A DNA stretch of 64,000 bases, taken from assembly GCA_021904315.1 (NCBI GenBank), contig CM038912.1, forward strand, positions 5,295,061-5,359,060, read 5' to 3'. Numbering within the stretch: position 1 is the stretch's first letter; every line of letters starts with the position of its first letter. The notes under the pieces were generated by a model that made no database searches, was not told the origin of the DNA, and saw only the letters and a program-made list of their open reading frames with translations. Of this stretch, positions 33,816 through 46,800 are shown one piece after another. The DNA comes from Sphagnum magellanicum. Lineage: Eukaryota > Streptophyta > Sphagnopsida > Sphagnales > Sphagnaceae. Both the position numbers and the translations under genes were made by a program.

Positions 33816-35208
33816 TCTAGGATTTAATTTTTTGCAAGTTTTTTAAAATTGTGTGAAGTGCACCATCCACCATAGCCATTGCTCATTACAAGCTTAAGAA
33901 CTTGCTTTGCTTATGGGTCTCACATTTTTTATTTACACTTTTATTTCACTTAAATAGTATTTAAAAACATAAATGTTAATGTAAATTAAAGTCTAAGTAC
34001 ATAATAACAAATAAATAACTAACTTAGTTGCATAATTAGTTGTTATAAAACTCTTTTTTTTTCCAAATGAAAACACATTACATTGTCCAAATTGTTGTCA
34101 CAAGGAAATTTTTGCAAGATTTTGGGATTTGGAATTGGCCATGTGATTAAATATAATTGACTAAAATGATAAAGGACTCATGTTAAATCTTGGAATTCAA
34201 CAACCTAATTATTATTAAGGAAAAAATGTTGCCAAATTAAAAAAAGAATAAGAAAAAATATGAAAACACATGAGAGTAAGACTTGTTTATTGTTTGCCTA
34301 TTGTCTTGCAACAATTACCATGGATTGCACCAGCTACTATCATGTAATAGTTACTATCTTGCAACAACTACCGTCATATAACAATTATCATCATGCACAT
34401 AGTGTCATTTGCAAACTTGAAAAAAAACCCCCAATTGCTTACAAACCTCTGATAGCTATTGCTTACCATATATAACACTTATAGACCTTTTGTAATTGAT
34501 GCTTACTATTTACATTACTTGTAGACCTTTTGTGGCTGCTGCTTATTGTTTGTAGCAATGTTACCTTATTTATAAACCCCAAATTTCATGTCTACTTCGT
34601 TGTTGCTACCTTCTAATGGCAACTATCATCCTATGGCAAAAGGTATTTTTTACTTTATAGATAAAAAATAAAGAAAAAATATCCTATTGCTTTTGTAGAA
34701 TAAAAAAAAAACTATTATTTAAAACATAACAAAACATTATGCAATCTTAATCTGTACTACCTTGCCCCCCTATCTAATATCCTCAAAGTAGAACAAAATA
34801 AAAATTATATGATGTATTTTCAACCATTTTCCATTGCAAGAATCAAAGTACAAGATACTTCCATATTTCCATATTTATCTTTAATGCCAAAAACACATTA
34901 TTTCCCAAGCAAAGGATTTCCTAAAAACTTTAATATCAAATACCATCTTTAACATACCATCTCCTCCCCCCTTAAGAGATATATAAAGAACCCAAGAAAG
35001 ATATTCACCACACAAAGGTGGAATCCTTATCCTCTTAGATCTTTTTATCCTAATCCCTTCCACACATCCTAATTAAAGGAAATTCATCCATTTTTTATCC
35101 ACTTTCATTAATTAACTTAATAGTTACCCCTTAGTAAATAAAATGTGGTAAATATTATATTTATCACTAGTAACTAAATAATTACTAGGATGTCCTTCTA
35201 AATGAACT
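33816..35208. other. AT-rich spacer, no gene seen
   Basis: No supported gene. Around 34320-34560 the words CAACTAC, ACAATTA and TAGACCTTTTGT recur loosely. Confidence 0.4.
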
Positions 35209-36028
35209 TGTCGCAACCCTATTTTGAAAGAGTGTGAAGATGAAACTCACACTCCCAAAATTGGGACTTGGGAGTCCTCCGGGACTCCTAGAATTTCAGA
35301 GTTCGATTGCAAGGGTTACAACACCTTGCATTAGGGTGTTATTTATATCATTGAAAATATATCAAAATGTAGATGTCTAAAATGGGCTCGCATGGGCCAT
35401 TTGGACATCTGTAGCACAAGTTATGGCAAAAAGAAGGGCGAGGAATCAAATTAGCAGTTTGTCTCCCGACTGCTAAAAATTAAGAATCAACTCGACCCTA
35501 GTGCATGCAGGGGGGGTGCGATGCACCGTTGAAAAGCTCTCAAGGAGAGCTACAAGTTTGCTTCAGATCTCATCCCAATCGGAGGTCTGAGCAAAGCGTT
35601 ATGATCTCGCAAAGTCTTGGAAGTCCAAACCAGGACAATTTCGAAACTCCTCCTTGGGAGTCCCAGGACAAAAAAACCATTTGGGTGTGGGTGCCGTGGA
35701 GAGGCACAGAACATACTATATGGGGGAAGGTGGTGGCTTCCTTCGAGTTCAGGCCGTGGTGAGTCTTGTGAGTTCAAAGTTGCTCGTGGCTTGTCCTAGC
35801 ACTAAGGGTGCTCCAGAAATTGAACTAACCAACTTATTGATTGGTTTGATGCAGGTTTGAGTAAGTGAATAGCTTGTCACTCTTCTTAGTCCCATCCCGG
35901 AGCTTCAACACGCCCCTCTACCCCTTCTAGTGCTGAGAGCTAGAAACGCGCCCTAAGTTCTTCACAATTCCGCTGTTTGAGTAACTTAGACCCGTTTTGG
36001 GTCTAACTAGGGACTTGGGAGCGCATCA
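35209..36028. mobile_element. Probable solo LTR, about 820 bp
   Basis: A GC-richer block in AT-rich DNA begins TGTCGCAACCC and ends GAGCGCATCA, giving TG...CA ends with an imperfect short inverted match. Flanking pentamers are GAACT (35204-35208) and GAATT (36029-36033), a near-match fitting an old 5-bp target duplication. A TATA-like TTATTTATAT lies near 35340. Internal text such as CGTTGAAAAGCTCTC and GGAGGTCTGAGC resembles plant Ty3 or Ty1 LTR sequence. Three open frames here (60-85 codons) overlap in all frames and are not genes. No second LTR was found, hence solo. Confidence 0.55.
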
Positions 36029-36846
36029 GAATTAGATTAGGATATTATTTTTAGTAAATAATATTACTTTTATTAAAATTATTCCTAGAATTAACTTTTG
36101 ATTATTCTATCCCATGAAGGTAGTTCATTGTATTAATAGTAATACCATCAAAAAACACTTTCACTCTATAATTCTCCTAAGATTGTTTTACCATTTGATG
36201 CCTACCATCCAGTGATGGTACTACTGTCTATTAACATCCATGGTGTTTTAACCAACATAGGTTAATTTTCTACCATTAACAACTCAACATTACAATGTTA
36301 TATATAACATAATTGTATTGTATGAATTTCATGGATAATTTTTGAATAGCCATTACATAATGAGCTTTCAAAGGAGTACCCAAAAACCTATAACATTCCA
36401 TAATCAATGAATATGGACTCCATGCACCTTCATATAATGTATTTTAAGGAGTAAAAGACTCAATCATAATATGATGTGGTAACATTGATACCAATGAGGA
36501 CTTTTTGGAAGGATTTTGATGACCAAATTTTTTTATGTACCTTGAATTATGGTTTTTTCTTATTAAGACCATTATTTAATGAAAATAATAGTTTAGAAGT
36601 TCATCTTTTAAATTTAAGTTCTCCATAAGGTAATCTAGGGTTGAAAAAATATTTCTAATAAATTTCTAATGATAACTTATAAAAATGATTTGTGTGATTT
36701 GATGTATCTTGTCTTCACAATGTTAATTTAAGCGATTATGGACTTCCACATGTGCTTAAAAGTGTTACACTTTAATATGCTTTCACCTTTCCATTTGTAT
36801 GGTCTACCTTGGTATGTGGGTATTTTTTCTTAAAATGGTTTTGTAT
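36029..36846. other. AT-rich spacer, no gene seen
   Basis: No open frame or bounded repeat that I can support. Confidence 0.4.
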
Positions 36847-37250
36847 GATGCAATACTTGCACACAAGGACCTATGAAAACCTTTCAATCTTGGTTAAAGG
36901 TAATTGGGTGATGATCCACTACATGCACATGGGGACTTATGAAAACCACTTGGTCCTTGTTGAAAATAATTGGGTGATGACTTAATCTAAGAATGCAATA
37001 CCCACATATGGGGACTTATAAGAAAACCATTTGGTCCTTGTTGAAAGTAATTGGGTGATGACTTAATCCAAGAATGCAATATTTGTGCATGGGACCTACT
37101 GAAACCATTAGTTGGTCCTAGTTAAAAGTAATTGGGTGACAACCCAATCCAAAAATGCAATACTTGCACATGGGGACCTATGAAAACCACCTGGTCCTAG
37201 TTGAAGGTAATTAAATGACAACCCAATCTAAAAATGCAATATTTGCATCA
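36847..37250 (+). repeat. ~80-bp minisatellite, five copies
   Basis: The unit reads GATGCAATACTTGCACATGG, then GGACCTATGAAAACCA, then TTGGTCCTTGTTGAAAGTAA, then TTGGGTGATGACTTAATCCA. The GGAC anchor falls at 36867, 36933, 37012, 37092 and 37173, so periods are 66, 79, 80 and 81. A more diverged sixth unit may lie at 37345-37430. Confidence 0.85.
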
Positions 37251-39675
37251 ACCTTAAACCACCATGTCCAAAATGGTTAGGGTTCCCAAAACTAATATTT
37301 ATTTTTGTGACCCATGTAGGTATTACATTATATTAGTGGCTTTCCTTTGTAATATTTACACATGGATTCTAATGAAAATGACAATTGTTAGTTAAAGCCA
37401 TAGTCCCAAAATGTAATACTCGCATCTTCTCAAATTGGCACTTGGAAGGATGGTAAAACCTCAATAAATCAACATTCATTTTGTGACATGTATGTACATA
37501 TTGCAAATTTCCCCCTTCATAATGGAGATTTTACAAGACATTATGTAAATATTATTTAAAAACTTTAAATTTTAGCAATGTAGATGTGAAATTACAATGG
37601 AACAATGGAAGATGGTTTTAAGCCTAGGACAAAAATGTTTATCAAAAATCAAAATTGCTTTACATATATCCAAATGTCATAAGGGGTGATGTTTTCAAAT
37701 GAAAGCCCTAGCTTTTATGTACATGATAGGTGGATGGAAATTGCAATGTTTATAAAACTATGTAAAAAATGTCTACTACATACTATCTTACCCACACATA
37801 ATTGAGTACAAACATGGTAAAGTAGACACAAAACTAAGTGTCTCTAGCTTTACCTTGTATCATGCATATAAAACCAAACAAGTAGTTTTAAAATTAATGG
37901 AATTACGATTAAAAACCCTCTTGCAACTTTATTATTACAATAAAATTTTATTTCCAAAAAATTAGGGGCAATTTTTTTAAAAAGGAAACCAAAAATAACC
38001 CTATTTCTTGGGTGGTAAATTCATCAATGGGATAATTTTGGTCTCCTTGTTAAAATTTACTTATCACATACTTTACACCAATCCTTCACTACAAAAAGAA
38101 GATTTCAAACCTACTTGCATTTCAAACAAGTAGACAAAAAACTAATTGAAACAATTTAAAAGTTGAAAATAAATAAAAAATAATGAATATTATGTTTTCT
38201 TTGATCATTTAACTAAAAACATTCAATGTAGAATAAGTTTTTGATGGGTTTTATTACTCTTTTATATCTACTTTCATTTAACATTGACAAGGCAACAAGT
38301 ATGTACAATTTATGGTGCTTATGCCCAAATTTCCTTATCCAAATGAAGATCCTTTAATTTAAAATTATAATATACATTGCCCATCTCATACACTTGATAG
38401 TAGGTTATTATTGCTTTTATTACATTCTACACATGTTGGTGGGTATAAATGTGGCGATGTTCCAATCAAAGAAAAACCATAGTCACCACAAATTTGTCCT
38501 TATTGGTCCCACAAAATCTACATTAAAACAACAACCCACAATTAACATGGGCATTTCAAAAAACCCTAAACCAAATAAAAAATGGGGAAAAAATGGGTGG
38601 GTAGGAGAGCATACCATCCATGAATCGTTTTGGATTCATGGAAATTGATGACCATGTTGATTTCTCATATTTGAATTATTTTGTTGCATTATATAAATGT
38701 AATCACAATAGACATTACATTTTTCAACCATTTATGTTTACATTGTGATGATTGTGATGAATCCTTTAAAGCCCATTAAATTTATGTACATTAACAATGT
38801 TCCACCTTCATGGAAAAAAACATACATGCATACATTTCAAACTCCATAAAAAAATATTGAGACCTACGACTAACATTTGATACCTTCTCTCGAACTCCCA
38901 TCTTAAAATGTTCATGAAAGTACAAGGAAGCCCAAAATACCATTTTATTATAACCTCAAATCAAGTACTGAAACAAATAAAATTAAATGAAAAATTAAAT
39001 GAACACACCATAAGTCAAAGTGGTAAAAAACCCATAATTGAAAAAACATTTACAAGAAATATGCAAAAAACGGGCAAGTGCTTCACTCTATTTCACCTGC
39101 ACAAGTTCACACAATCATTGTTAAAAAAAATCAAAATACTTGAGGAATATATCATATGTGAAGAAAAAAATAATAAAAAATGTAAAAATTTATGATCAAT
39201 TAGAAGATGTGGAAGGAAGTGCATTCAATCAATAAAAAAATGGACAATACCAAACATCTAAATACCATTTCCATAACATGGTAATGAAATGAACAAACAC
39301 CACCCATCTTCATAACATGAAAGGTTTTTTTGAAAAAGTAAAGGCAAAAATAGAAAGCTTTACCATTTTGTTGTGATAAATGATTGACTTGGTGGAGCTT
39401 ATTTGAAGGCTTGAGCCCTGATTTCATTTTATCAATCCCTAATGACTTGGCTACCCATTCTACTATGATGGAATGATCATTTGTCAACATTAACAAATAT
39501 ACATATTCCTACCTACTCCTTTATAGACTAAATTACTATTGCTACATTTTTTTACAATTATTCTCCGAAATGAAATTGGGTTATTGAAGTAGTGGAATAA
39601 TAAAAAATTCGTTAAAACATGAATGGTTTTGCATCAAATAATAATTTACCTTTCAGTTTTTTAAACATAATCCAC
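37251..39675. other. AT-rich spacer, no supported gene
   Basis: Small frames at 38394-38648, 38908-39195 and 39200-39496 (minus) are lysine/asparagine-rich and look compositional. A short hairpin CCATGAATC/GATTCATGG lies near 38620-38640. Confidence 0.4.
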
Positions 39676-42380
39676 CTAGGGTTGTCATAATGTTTGGGCA
39701 TTCGTTATGATGTGACATGTCTATTTGGACAAAGATGTAGCCCAACCTCATGTCAAGATAGGGTCAACCTAGGTCAAAGCCCATATTGGGCTACCCGGGT
39801 GGGGATAAAAGCAATTGAAATTGGACTTGTTTCGATCACCATACACCTTGCGGTAACAAAAATGGCTTTCAATCACCATAATTAGGATTTTTTAATTGTA
39901 ACCTTTTCTGGTTGCCACCACTTTTGGTTACCACAAATTTTTTTGTTGTCAACATTTTTGGTCACCACAAAAAAATTTGTTAATACCTTTTTCGGTTGCC
40001 ACAAAATTTTCATCACCCAAGTTTTAGTCGCCACATGTTTTGGTCACCACAAATTTTTCACCACCAAAGTTTCAGTTGCCACATGTTTTAGTCACCACAA
40101 ATTTTTTTGTCAATAAGGTTTCAATTGCCACCTATTTTGGTCACCACCATTTTAAATTGCTAATAGATTTTTTTCAATTGCCAATTTTTCTATTGCTACA
40201 TAATGATCGTTGACTATACTTTGGTGACAAACAACATGGGTTTTAATGCTTTTCATCTAGTTTTTTTTTGGGGCCAAAATGTCATTCTTTTTCCAAAAGG
40301 TTTGGAGAAATTTTTTTTTGTCAATAATTTTTTTTTTGAAGTGGAGTTTCAGTCGTTTTTTGAATTTTTTTGTTCCATTGCAATTTTAACGAAAATCTCC
40401 AAACCAAAAAAATGAAAAGCTTAGGGACATGAAATGATGAGATGCATGTTATTTGTTTATGCTTTTAAAATGTGTAGAATGAAGAATCATAATATGAATA
40501 GAAAGTTCAATATCACACAAATTTCAAATATATTCACACATGACAACATGATTCTTTGATAAAATCTGGTTTTATTAAATCAATAGGTTCACAACATTTC
40601 AGTTTTGACAATTCATACAAACTACACCAAGTTTCATATTAATCAACTACAAATAATCTATGGCTACCTTCAATAACATTCTTTAGTTGGAGTCCAATTG
40701 TATGGATGTATTAGGACCCTTTGTGCTATTTGCAAAAAATAGGGTGGAAATTTGAGCCCCTTTCACTTGAGACATCAAAACAAATTCTCCCTCCATTGAA
40801 AGGTTTGGCATTTTAATGGCCACAATTTTTATTGACCCATGAGGGGTTGGTATAAACATGTTGTCTACTCATCAAAGGATAATTCCCTCATAACTAGAAA
40901 ATAGTGCCTTCACTTGTGTTCATGCCTTTAAACACATCATAACATCAGTTCGCCCATTGCCATCATGTCAATAGCCCAAATGGAAGAACATTTTGTCTTC
41001 ATTGTACAACATGATAATGTTGTGAAATTTACATTCCACCTTGCCCGACTTTTCCAAGGTCATCAAATAGCATGGATCCCACACAATCTACCTACCCTTC
41101 ATTGAAAAAACACAAGAACAATAAATTTGATTAAATGATTAATATATAATGATGTAATTAGATTCCACCTTAAGGGCTACATAATGAAACTTAACATCAA
41201 TTGCAAATGCAATATGATGAAAACTTCAAATACCCATAAAGGTTTCACCCCTCCCTCCAAAGGTATATGGTAATTATTGTTTGTTAAACAACACAAAACC
41301 CACATACCCTCAAAGGAAAAAATGAGTTTGGAATGCATGCTTCAATTTTTATTATTTAACACAATTTGGCAATCAAAACAATTTAATAGCTGCATAAATG
41401 GCAATTGAAAAGATTTAGTCACCCCAAGAATAGCAACTTATTAGTTTCAATTGTTGCAAGTTTGGAAACTAAATTTTTTTAGTTACCTTCATAATGGTGA
41501 TCAAAAAGTTTCGAACATTGAAACTATGGTGACCAAAAATGGATTTAATTGCCACAATTATTAAAATGAATTGTGGTGATAATTTAAAATTTTTAGTCAT
41601 CGCTAATGTGGCAATGGAATCCATTTTTTATCACCATGTGTTTATGGGTAGCTTTAGTGACAATTTTCTTGCATTCATTTTAACGAATGAAACCAACAAC
41701 ATCAGGATGAATGCTAATGTGACATTTGATGCAAAATGGGTGCATCACAGGGCGCAAATAAGATATTTTGTACATACTTGTTACCTTGTTTTCTACTTGA
41801 AAACACCAAAAAAACAAAATTTCAAACTTTTAACCTTCCTCTAACATTTCAAAATAAACAAAACTTTTGGTTTTTTTCATGGGCAGCTCTAGCATCATCC
41901 TAAATTTTCAAAGCAATTTGTGTCATATTAGTTAGACTTGAAAAAATACCCCAAAATTATCCCAAAAATTATGTCATTTTTTAGGGGTTGGGGATGATTT
42001 TAGCTATGAAACAAATTCCATTAACCAAAAAAATTATATTAGAATGTTTACCACATCAATATTGAGGTGCTTGAAAAAAAACCAAATATTTGGAAAAATA
42101 TTTCACCTAGTTTCAAGTATTTGAACTTTATTTTTCAATCTGTCACAATTTTAGGTCCAATTCAAGTACTTGCAAATAACTTAAAAAAACATGATTATAA
42201 CAATTTAACTTTTGAAGTCCATGCAAACAAGAATTAAAAAATAATGTACCCAAAAAAATATTTATTCCAATAAAATCATCTATTTGTTAATCCTTTTATC
42301 TAAGGACCTATTTTTTTTGCTTACACTATTTTTTGTGTATATTTTACCATGCTTTCACTCCACATCCATTTTGATAACCT
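39676..42380. mobile_element. Fold-back repeat family, copy 2 (~2.7 kb)
   Basis: It begins CTAGGGTTGTCA (39676-39687), carries GGTCAACCTAGGTCAAA (39762-39778) as in copy 1, and ends near CACATCCATTTTGATAACCT (42361-42380), which matches the right end of copy 1 with two differences. A block near 41700-41755 (ACATCAGGATGAATGCTAATG) also matches copy 1 (about 17446-17470), so 41760-42350 appears to be an insertion. The left arm is packed with TTTTGGTCACCACAAATTTT words and the right arm with the inverse, giving a fold-back layout. The interior holds a decayed minus-strand reading frame. Confidence 0.55.
40687..41110 (-). pseudogene. Decayed coding sequence inside fold-back copy 2
   Basis: On the minus strand about 140 codons read in essentially one frame with a few stops: WDPCYLMTLEKSGKVECKFH, then IIMLYNEDKMFFHLGY, then after TGA HDGNGRTDVMMCLKA, then VKALFSSYEGIIL, then FIPTPHGSIKIVAIKMPNL and EGEFVLMSQVKGAQISTLFF. 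Hydrophobic and charged residues alternate like a folded protein. I recognise no family. Its position between inverted ends makes an element-encoded protein likely, which would make this repeat the remnant of an autonomous transposon rather than a simple MITE. Confidence 0.45.
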
Positions 42381-45300
42381 TGAATCCACCAAAATCGAAA
42401 AATTTGAAACTTCTAGTTTTCCAATAAACACCACCAAAAAGATTTTAATCTTTTACAACAGGGAAATTTTAAAAATTGTAAGACTAAGAAAAACTTAGAA
42501 AATAGTTATTCTTCTTTTGATTTTTCTTTCATTTCTATTTTTTGTCCTGTCATTACAACATAATTTCTTGATCATCTACATTTCACTTTGACAAATTTCT
42601 TTAAGTTTCTCTACAACTACTTGGGATTCAACATGAAATAAAAGAAAACTTTTATTTTGTGTTTGGATCTTTTTTTCCATTGTTTTGTGTGACTACAAGG
42701 AGGAGTATATGTTTTTTTTCTTTGGTATTCTTTGAGCAAACATTTTAATGTGATGTTTTTGTTATTTATTATTCAATGTCTTTTGGAGCTTGATTTGATT
42801 GTCCTCCTTTTGTGATGCATGAAAACCCAAAATTTGCATGCATGGTTTTTGGCTTTAAAGGAAACCATAGAGGAAATGAAACTTCAAAAAAAAAAAGTTT
42901 CAACCTATGTCTTGAAACATTTTGCTTTTTGATATAGGATTGTTAACATGTATATTGACAATTCCCAAACTTGAAAGATCTATGAAAACATCCTTCTATT
43001 CAAGTTGGATGTTGCATCAATTGAAGTGGAGAGTTGGGGAATATGATAATTATTTTTTATGAAGTATTTGTCATAGATTGATAATTTGGTAAGCACTAGA
43101 TGAAACTTCTTTTGTCTAATAGATACCAATACCAATGTTAATAAAATTGATTCCATAATCAAATCTTTATTACAAATTTGTCATGTGAAAAAGTTGGGGT
43201 TGGCATTATCAAAATTAACATTATAATTTTCAAAACATCCCAAATATTTTTTAATTTATAATGTGAATTGTTAATCCTTTGTAACAATGATATGAGATAT
43301 GTTTGGGGCATAATGGGTGTTATAACAATATTCTTTTCAACAACAACAATACATAATAATGATTTTTTTTTCATTTGGCTCATAGGTAATATGTGTTAAT
43401 TATTTGAGCAAAATCATTAACATATCAATGACCAAAATTAATGACAAAAACATGAAAAACAACTGAAAATTGTCCTTTGTTTCTTCCCACTTTGTTGAAA
43501 CCAAACAAAACAAGGCTAATGTTGCTGGTGGTGGCAAAAACCAATGTAGTTCACTCAATTTTTTTTTTTTTGCACATTCACATGCTCAATCTTATTTTCT
43601 CTAGTTGGTCGTGGGCTTTAAATCTCATTGTTTTGTAGATCATTGGTTAGATGCCCATTATTTTCTTTCAATAGGTGGATTCAAATGGTAGGTGTAGGAT
43701 GTAATCAAAACTTATGAGTTATATTCCATTACTTTAATTAGTACCTTCAAGGAGTATTTTTAGTATTTGTGGTCATGGTTAGGTCTTTAGTGATATATTT
43801 TATTTATTTTTAGTCCAAATTATTAATAGTCATTACCATACGTGTTGAAAGTCTCTTGTGACAAAAAACTTGGCCACACAATAATCAGAACCATGAACAT
43901 ATACATTAAATGGCAGAGCCTATCTCGGAATTATCCATTGACTTTGAGCCAAACCTACCTGAATTCCTATTATAATTTAGAATAAAAAGCTTGAGGTCTT
44001 TGAGGAGTTAGATTTCTTTGATCTTTCTCTCTTGAGCCCATTGGTCTTTTTGGCTTTTCTCAATTATTTTAAACCACATACACCCCAAAAACAATATTAA
44101 ATTTTAGGAACCCAAGTGCCAAATTGCACTTTGTGATACAGACCTTTAAATACAAATAAATTACATACATTGGAAAATACTCAAAAAAACGCCACCCCAC
44201 AAATTGACAATGGACAAAAACTAGCACACTTCAACTCCCCATAGACTGCTTCACAAGTTTGACAAAAAACCACAACCCCCTCTTTGGATCCACATTGTAG
44301 AGTTTGACAAAATGCGATTATTTTTTAGAGTTCCCAATAATTAAGGTGTTTTCTTGTGATATGCAACTCAACAACATTCACACACAAATAAACACAACAC
44401 ACACAAGTTGAAAAGATGATAGACCATTCTTGAGACCCTTAAGATCTTCATCATCCCCCTTGTCATCAACCCTCAATCCACATCTTAGACTAAATTCCTA
44501 TCTACAAAAGTACATGGCGCAACAGATTACTCATTAACTCTTCAACAACCAATCTAGCCTTTTCTTATTCATCTCCTTACAAAAAACAAAGAAAGAAAAA
44601 TCTCATTTATTTCCCACCATCCTTTTTACATTCCAAACTGAATTTGCAAAGTTCGAAGAAAAAATCTCAATGCAAGTTCTATCCATAAACTTATCTGCCT
44701 TCCCTCTTTATCTCCCATGCCACAATCTTTTGGGGTCACCAAAAGACCTCCTCCATTCTGATCAACCTCCCAACGTTACTTTTGCCGATTCAAGCTTGTT
44801 TAACAATTCCATCACCTCACATTCAGCCAGTGTCCAACAACATCCATTTCAGTTCACTCATCCCAAATAAAAGAAAATGACACAAAAACATAAAAGCCAT
44901 AAACAACACTGCGTCTCCATCACCCTTTTTCCTTATCTCCATCGTCGTCATACATTTACACCCCCAACTGAAAGTAGGAGAAAGTGTTAGCCACATTTGT
45001 AACTATTGCTATTGTTTGAACTATGACATTCATTGTAGTTTGGTCTTTAACCTTGAACTACTTATTTTTGACCACATTATTGTTAGTTCTTCAAGTGATC
45101 TAGTTAATTTTGATATGCAATAGTTTGAGGGTAGGAGTTCCTTACATGATGAATGGCAAAAATGAATCACATAAATGGGACAATGTTGACAAGCTAAAGA
45201 TGGCACTTCCACGATGGTGCCACTTTTAATATATACTACCCCTCCCCCCCCCAGCTATTGGTTGATCATTCCCTCCCCCTTCTCACCCCTTTCCTTTTTG

Positions 45301-46036
45301 GGAAAGTTGCTAACAAGGGCAATAAAAGATTGTGACCAATTGGAACACTGATGAAAACCATAAGCATCTCAACCTGCATGTATATCAATTTTGAACTAAA
45401 CAAATTAAATTCATGTAACATTCATCAGTTTCAAAACAATTTTTGAATTTGGTAAGTTATTATTCTTTGGTCAATTTGTAAAATTTTCAATACCCTCATA
45501 AATTTTTTTTATGTCCCATGGGGATTGCATTGAAATGAAAAAAATCTTGAATATCTTAAACTCCTTTATTTTCAAATTAGCATACTTTAATGTCAACATG
45601 TTTTTGGATCCTCATAACTCCTAGAAAAATCAAATGGAAATGGAGGTGTGATACCATTTTCTAAAGGAAATTATTATTTATATATTTTAGATATATTTTC
45701 ATATCCAATTATAATTAAGTGATGCACACAAACACACACACATAAGTTGGACCTCTTATTTCTTTGCAGACAATTTGAAAGAAATGAAGTCATTTCCCTT
45801 GGACCATTTTCTTACACCTTACGTTCAAAGTCTTTTGACATTATGTCAATCTTCTTAATTGAACATGATTTGCCCCTCCAAATTACACTTTGAAAATGTA
45901 GGTTGGAATGGATTTTTTTTTTCAAATTTTCAAATGGATTCAAAGTTCAGGAAATAAACTTATATCAAGAAAAAGAAGGCATGTTTTTCATTTACAGTTA
46001 CACCGCCCCATGTGAATTTATTTGGCAAGTATGATT
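42381..46036. other. Gene-free stretch of 3.7 kb
   Basis: AT-rich with no supported gene. The longest frames (under 75 codons) are compositional. A run of 9 C lies at 45244-45252. Confidence 0.4.
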
Positions 46037-46050
46037 GGGGGGGGGGGGGG
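46037..46050. repeat. Run of 14 G
   Basis: The longest homopolymer in the window. Other G or C runs are at 16968-16980 (13), 49594-49605 (12), 50205-50215 (11) and 45244-45252 (9). Confidence 0.9.
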
Positions 46051-46610
46051 TTGCGTGGGGGGAAGGAAAATAAACCCTCCAATCCCCATAGTTCTCACCT
46101 CATTATTTATTAGCAACCTATACATGAACCCCATTATATTTAATGATCCTTTCTCTCTTCTTCTTCCCCCCTTTTGGTTTTAAAAAACATTCCTACACAT
46201 TTGTTTATTTTATTTCTCCCTTATCATCCACTTGGGGTTTTTTTTCTTGCTTTGGTTGCTTCTTGTTAGTTTTTTTTTGGTGTTTTTCCTTAGTTTGGGG
46301 TGTTTTTATAAGTAGGGAGGGGGATGAAACAACAAATTGTGAAAAAAAAGTGAGATAATGCCTAAGGAGTGGGTGAACTCTTGAGATAAACACATGCCCA
46401 AGGTGAAATTGAAGGGATGTTTAATTTTAGAATGTCTCATTTGAAGGGCATTATTTGACATAAGGCATCGACATAAAATTTTAATTTATTTCCACATGAT
46501 AATACTTGATAGGTATCATGGGGAAAAATCAATTGAAAGAGGTAGGCTATTACAAGTTGGTTCTTTGATTCCTATTTTCTACAAGGTCATAAAGAGATTG
46601 GATGCCATCA

Positions 46611-46800
46611 TGAATTTACATAGATTTACACATATTTGCATTGATTTACATGAATTTACACTTGCATGGTTTTACATGGCTTAAAATGGATTTACATAGT
46701 TTTACATGTATATCGCCAATGATAAGCATTTACAATTACTTGGATGTGACTGAATGCTTTTACACTTTCATGAAGTGTAAATAAGTTTGTTACTAACATA
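46611..46800 (+). repeat. TTTACA array
   Basis: GATTTACA, GAATTTACA and GGTTTTACATGG words recur at roughly 12-base spacing. Same motif family as 33635-33815. Confidence 0.6.

Noticed and set aside
35505-35860. Overlapping frames of 60-85 codons on both strands
   Set aside because: They fall inside the probable solo LTR and are open in several frames at once because of GC content.
38087-38105. CACTACAAAAAGAAGA, a possible second CACTA end
   Set aside because: No matching inverted end or target duplication was found within several kilobases.
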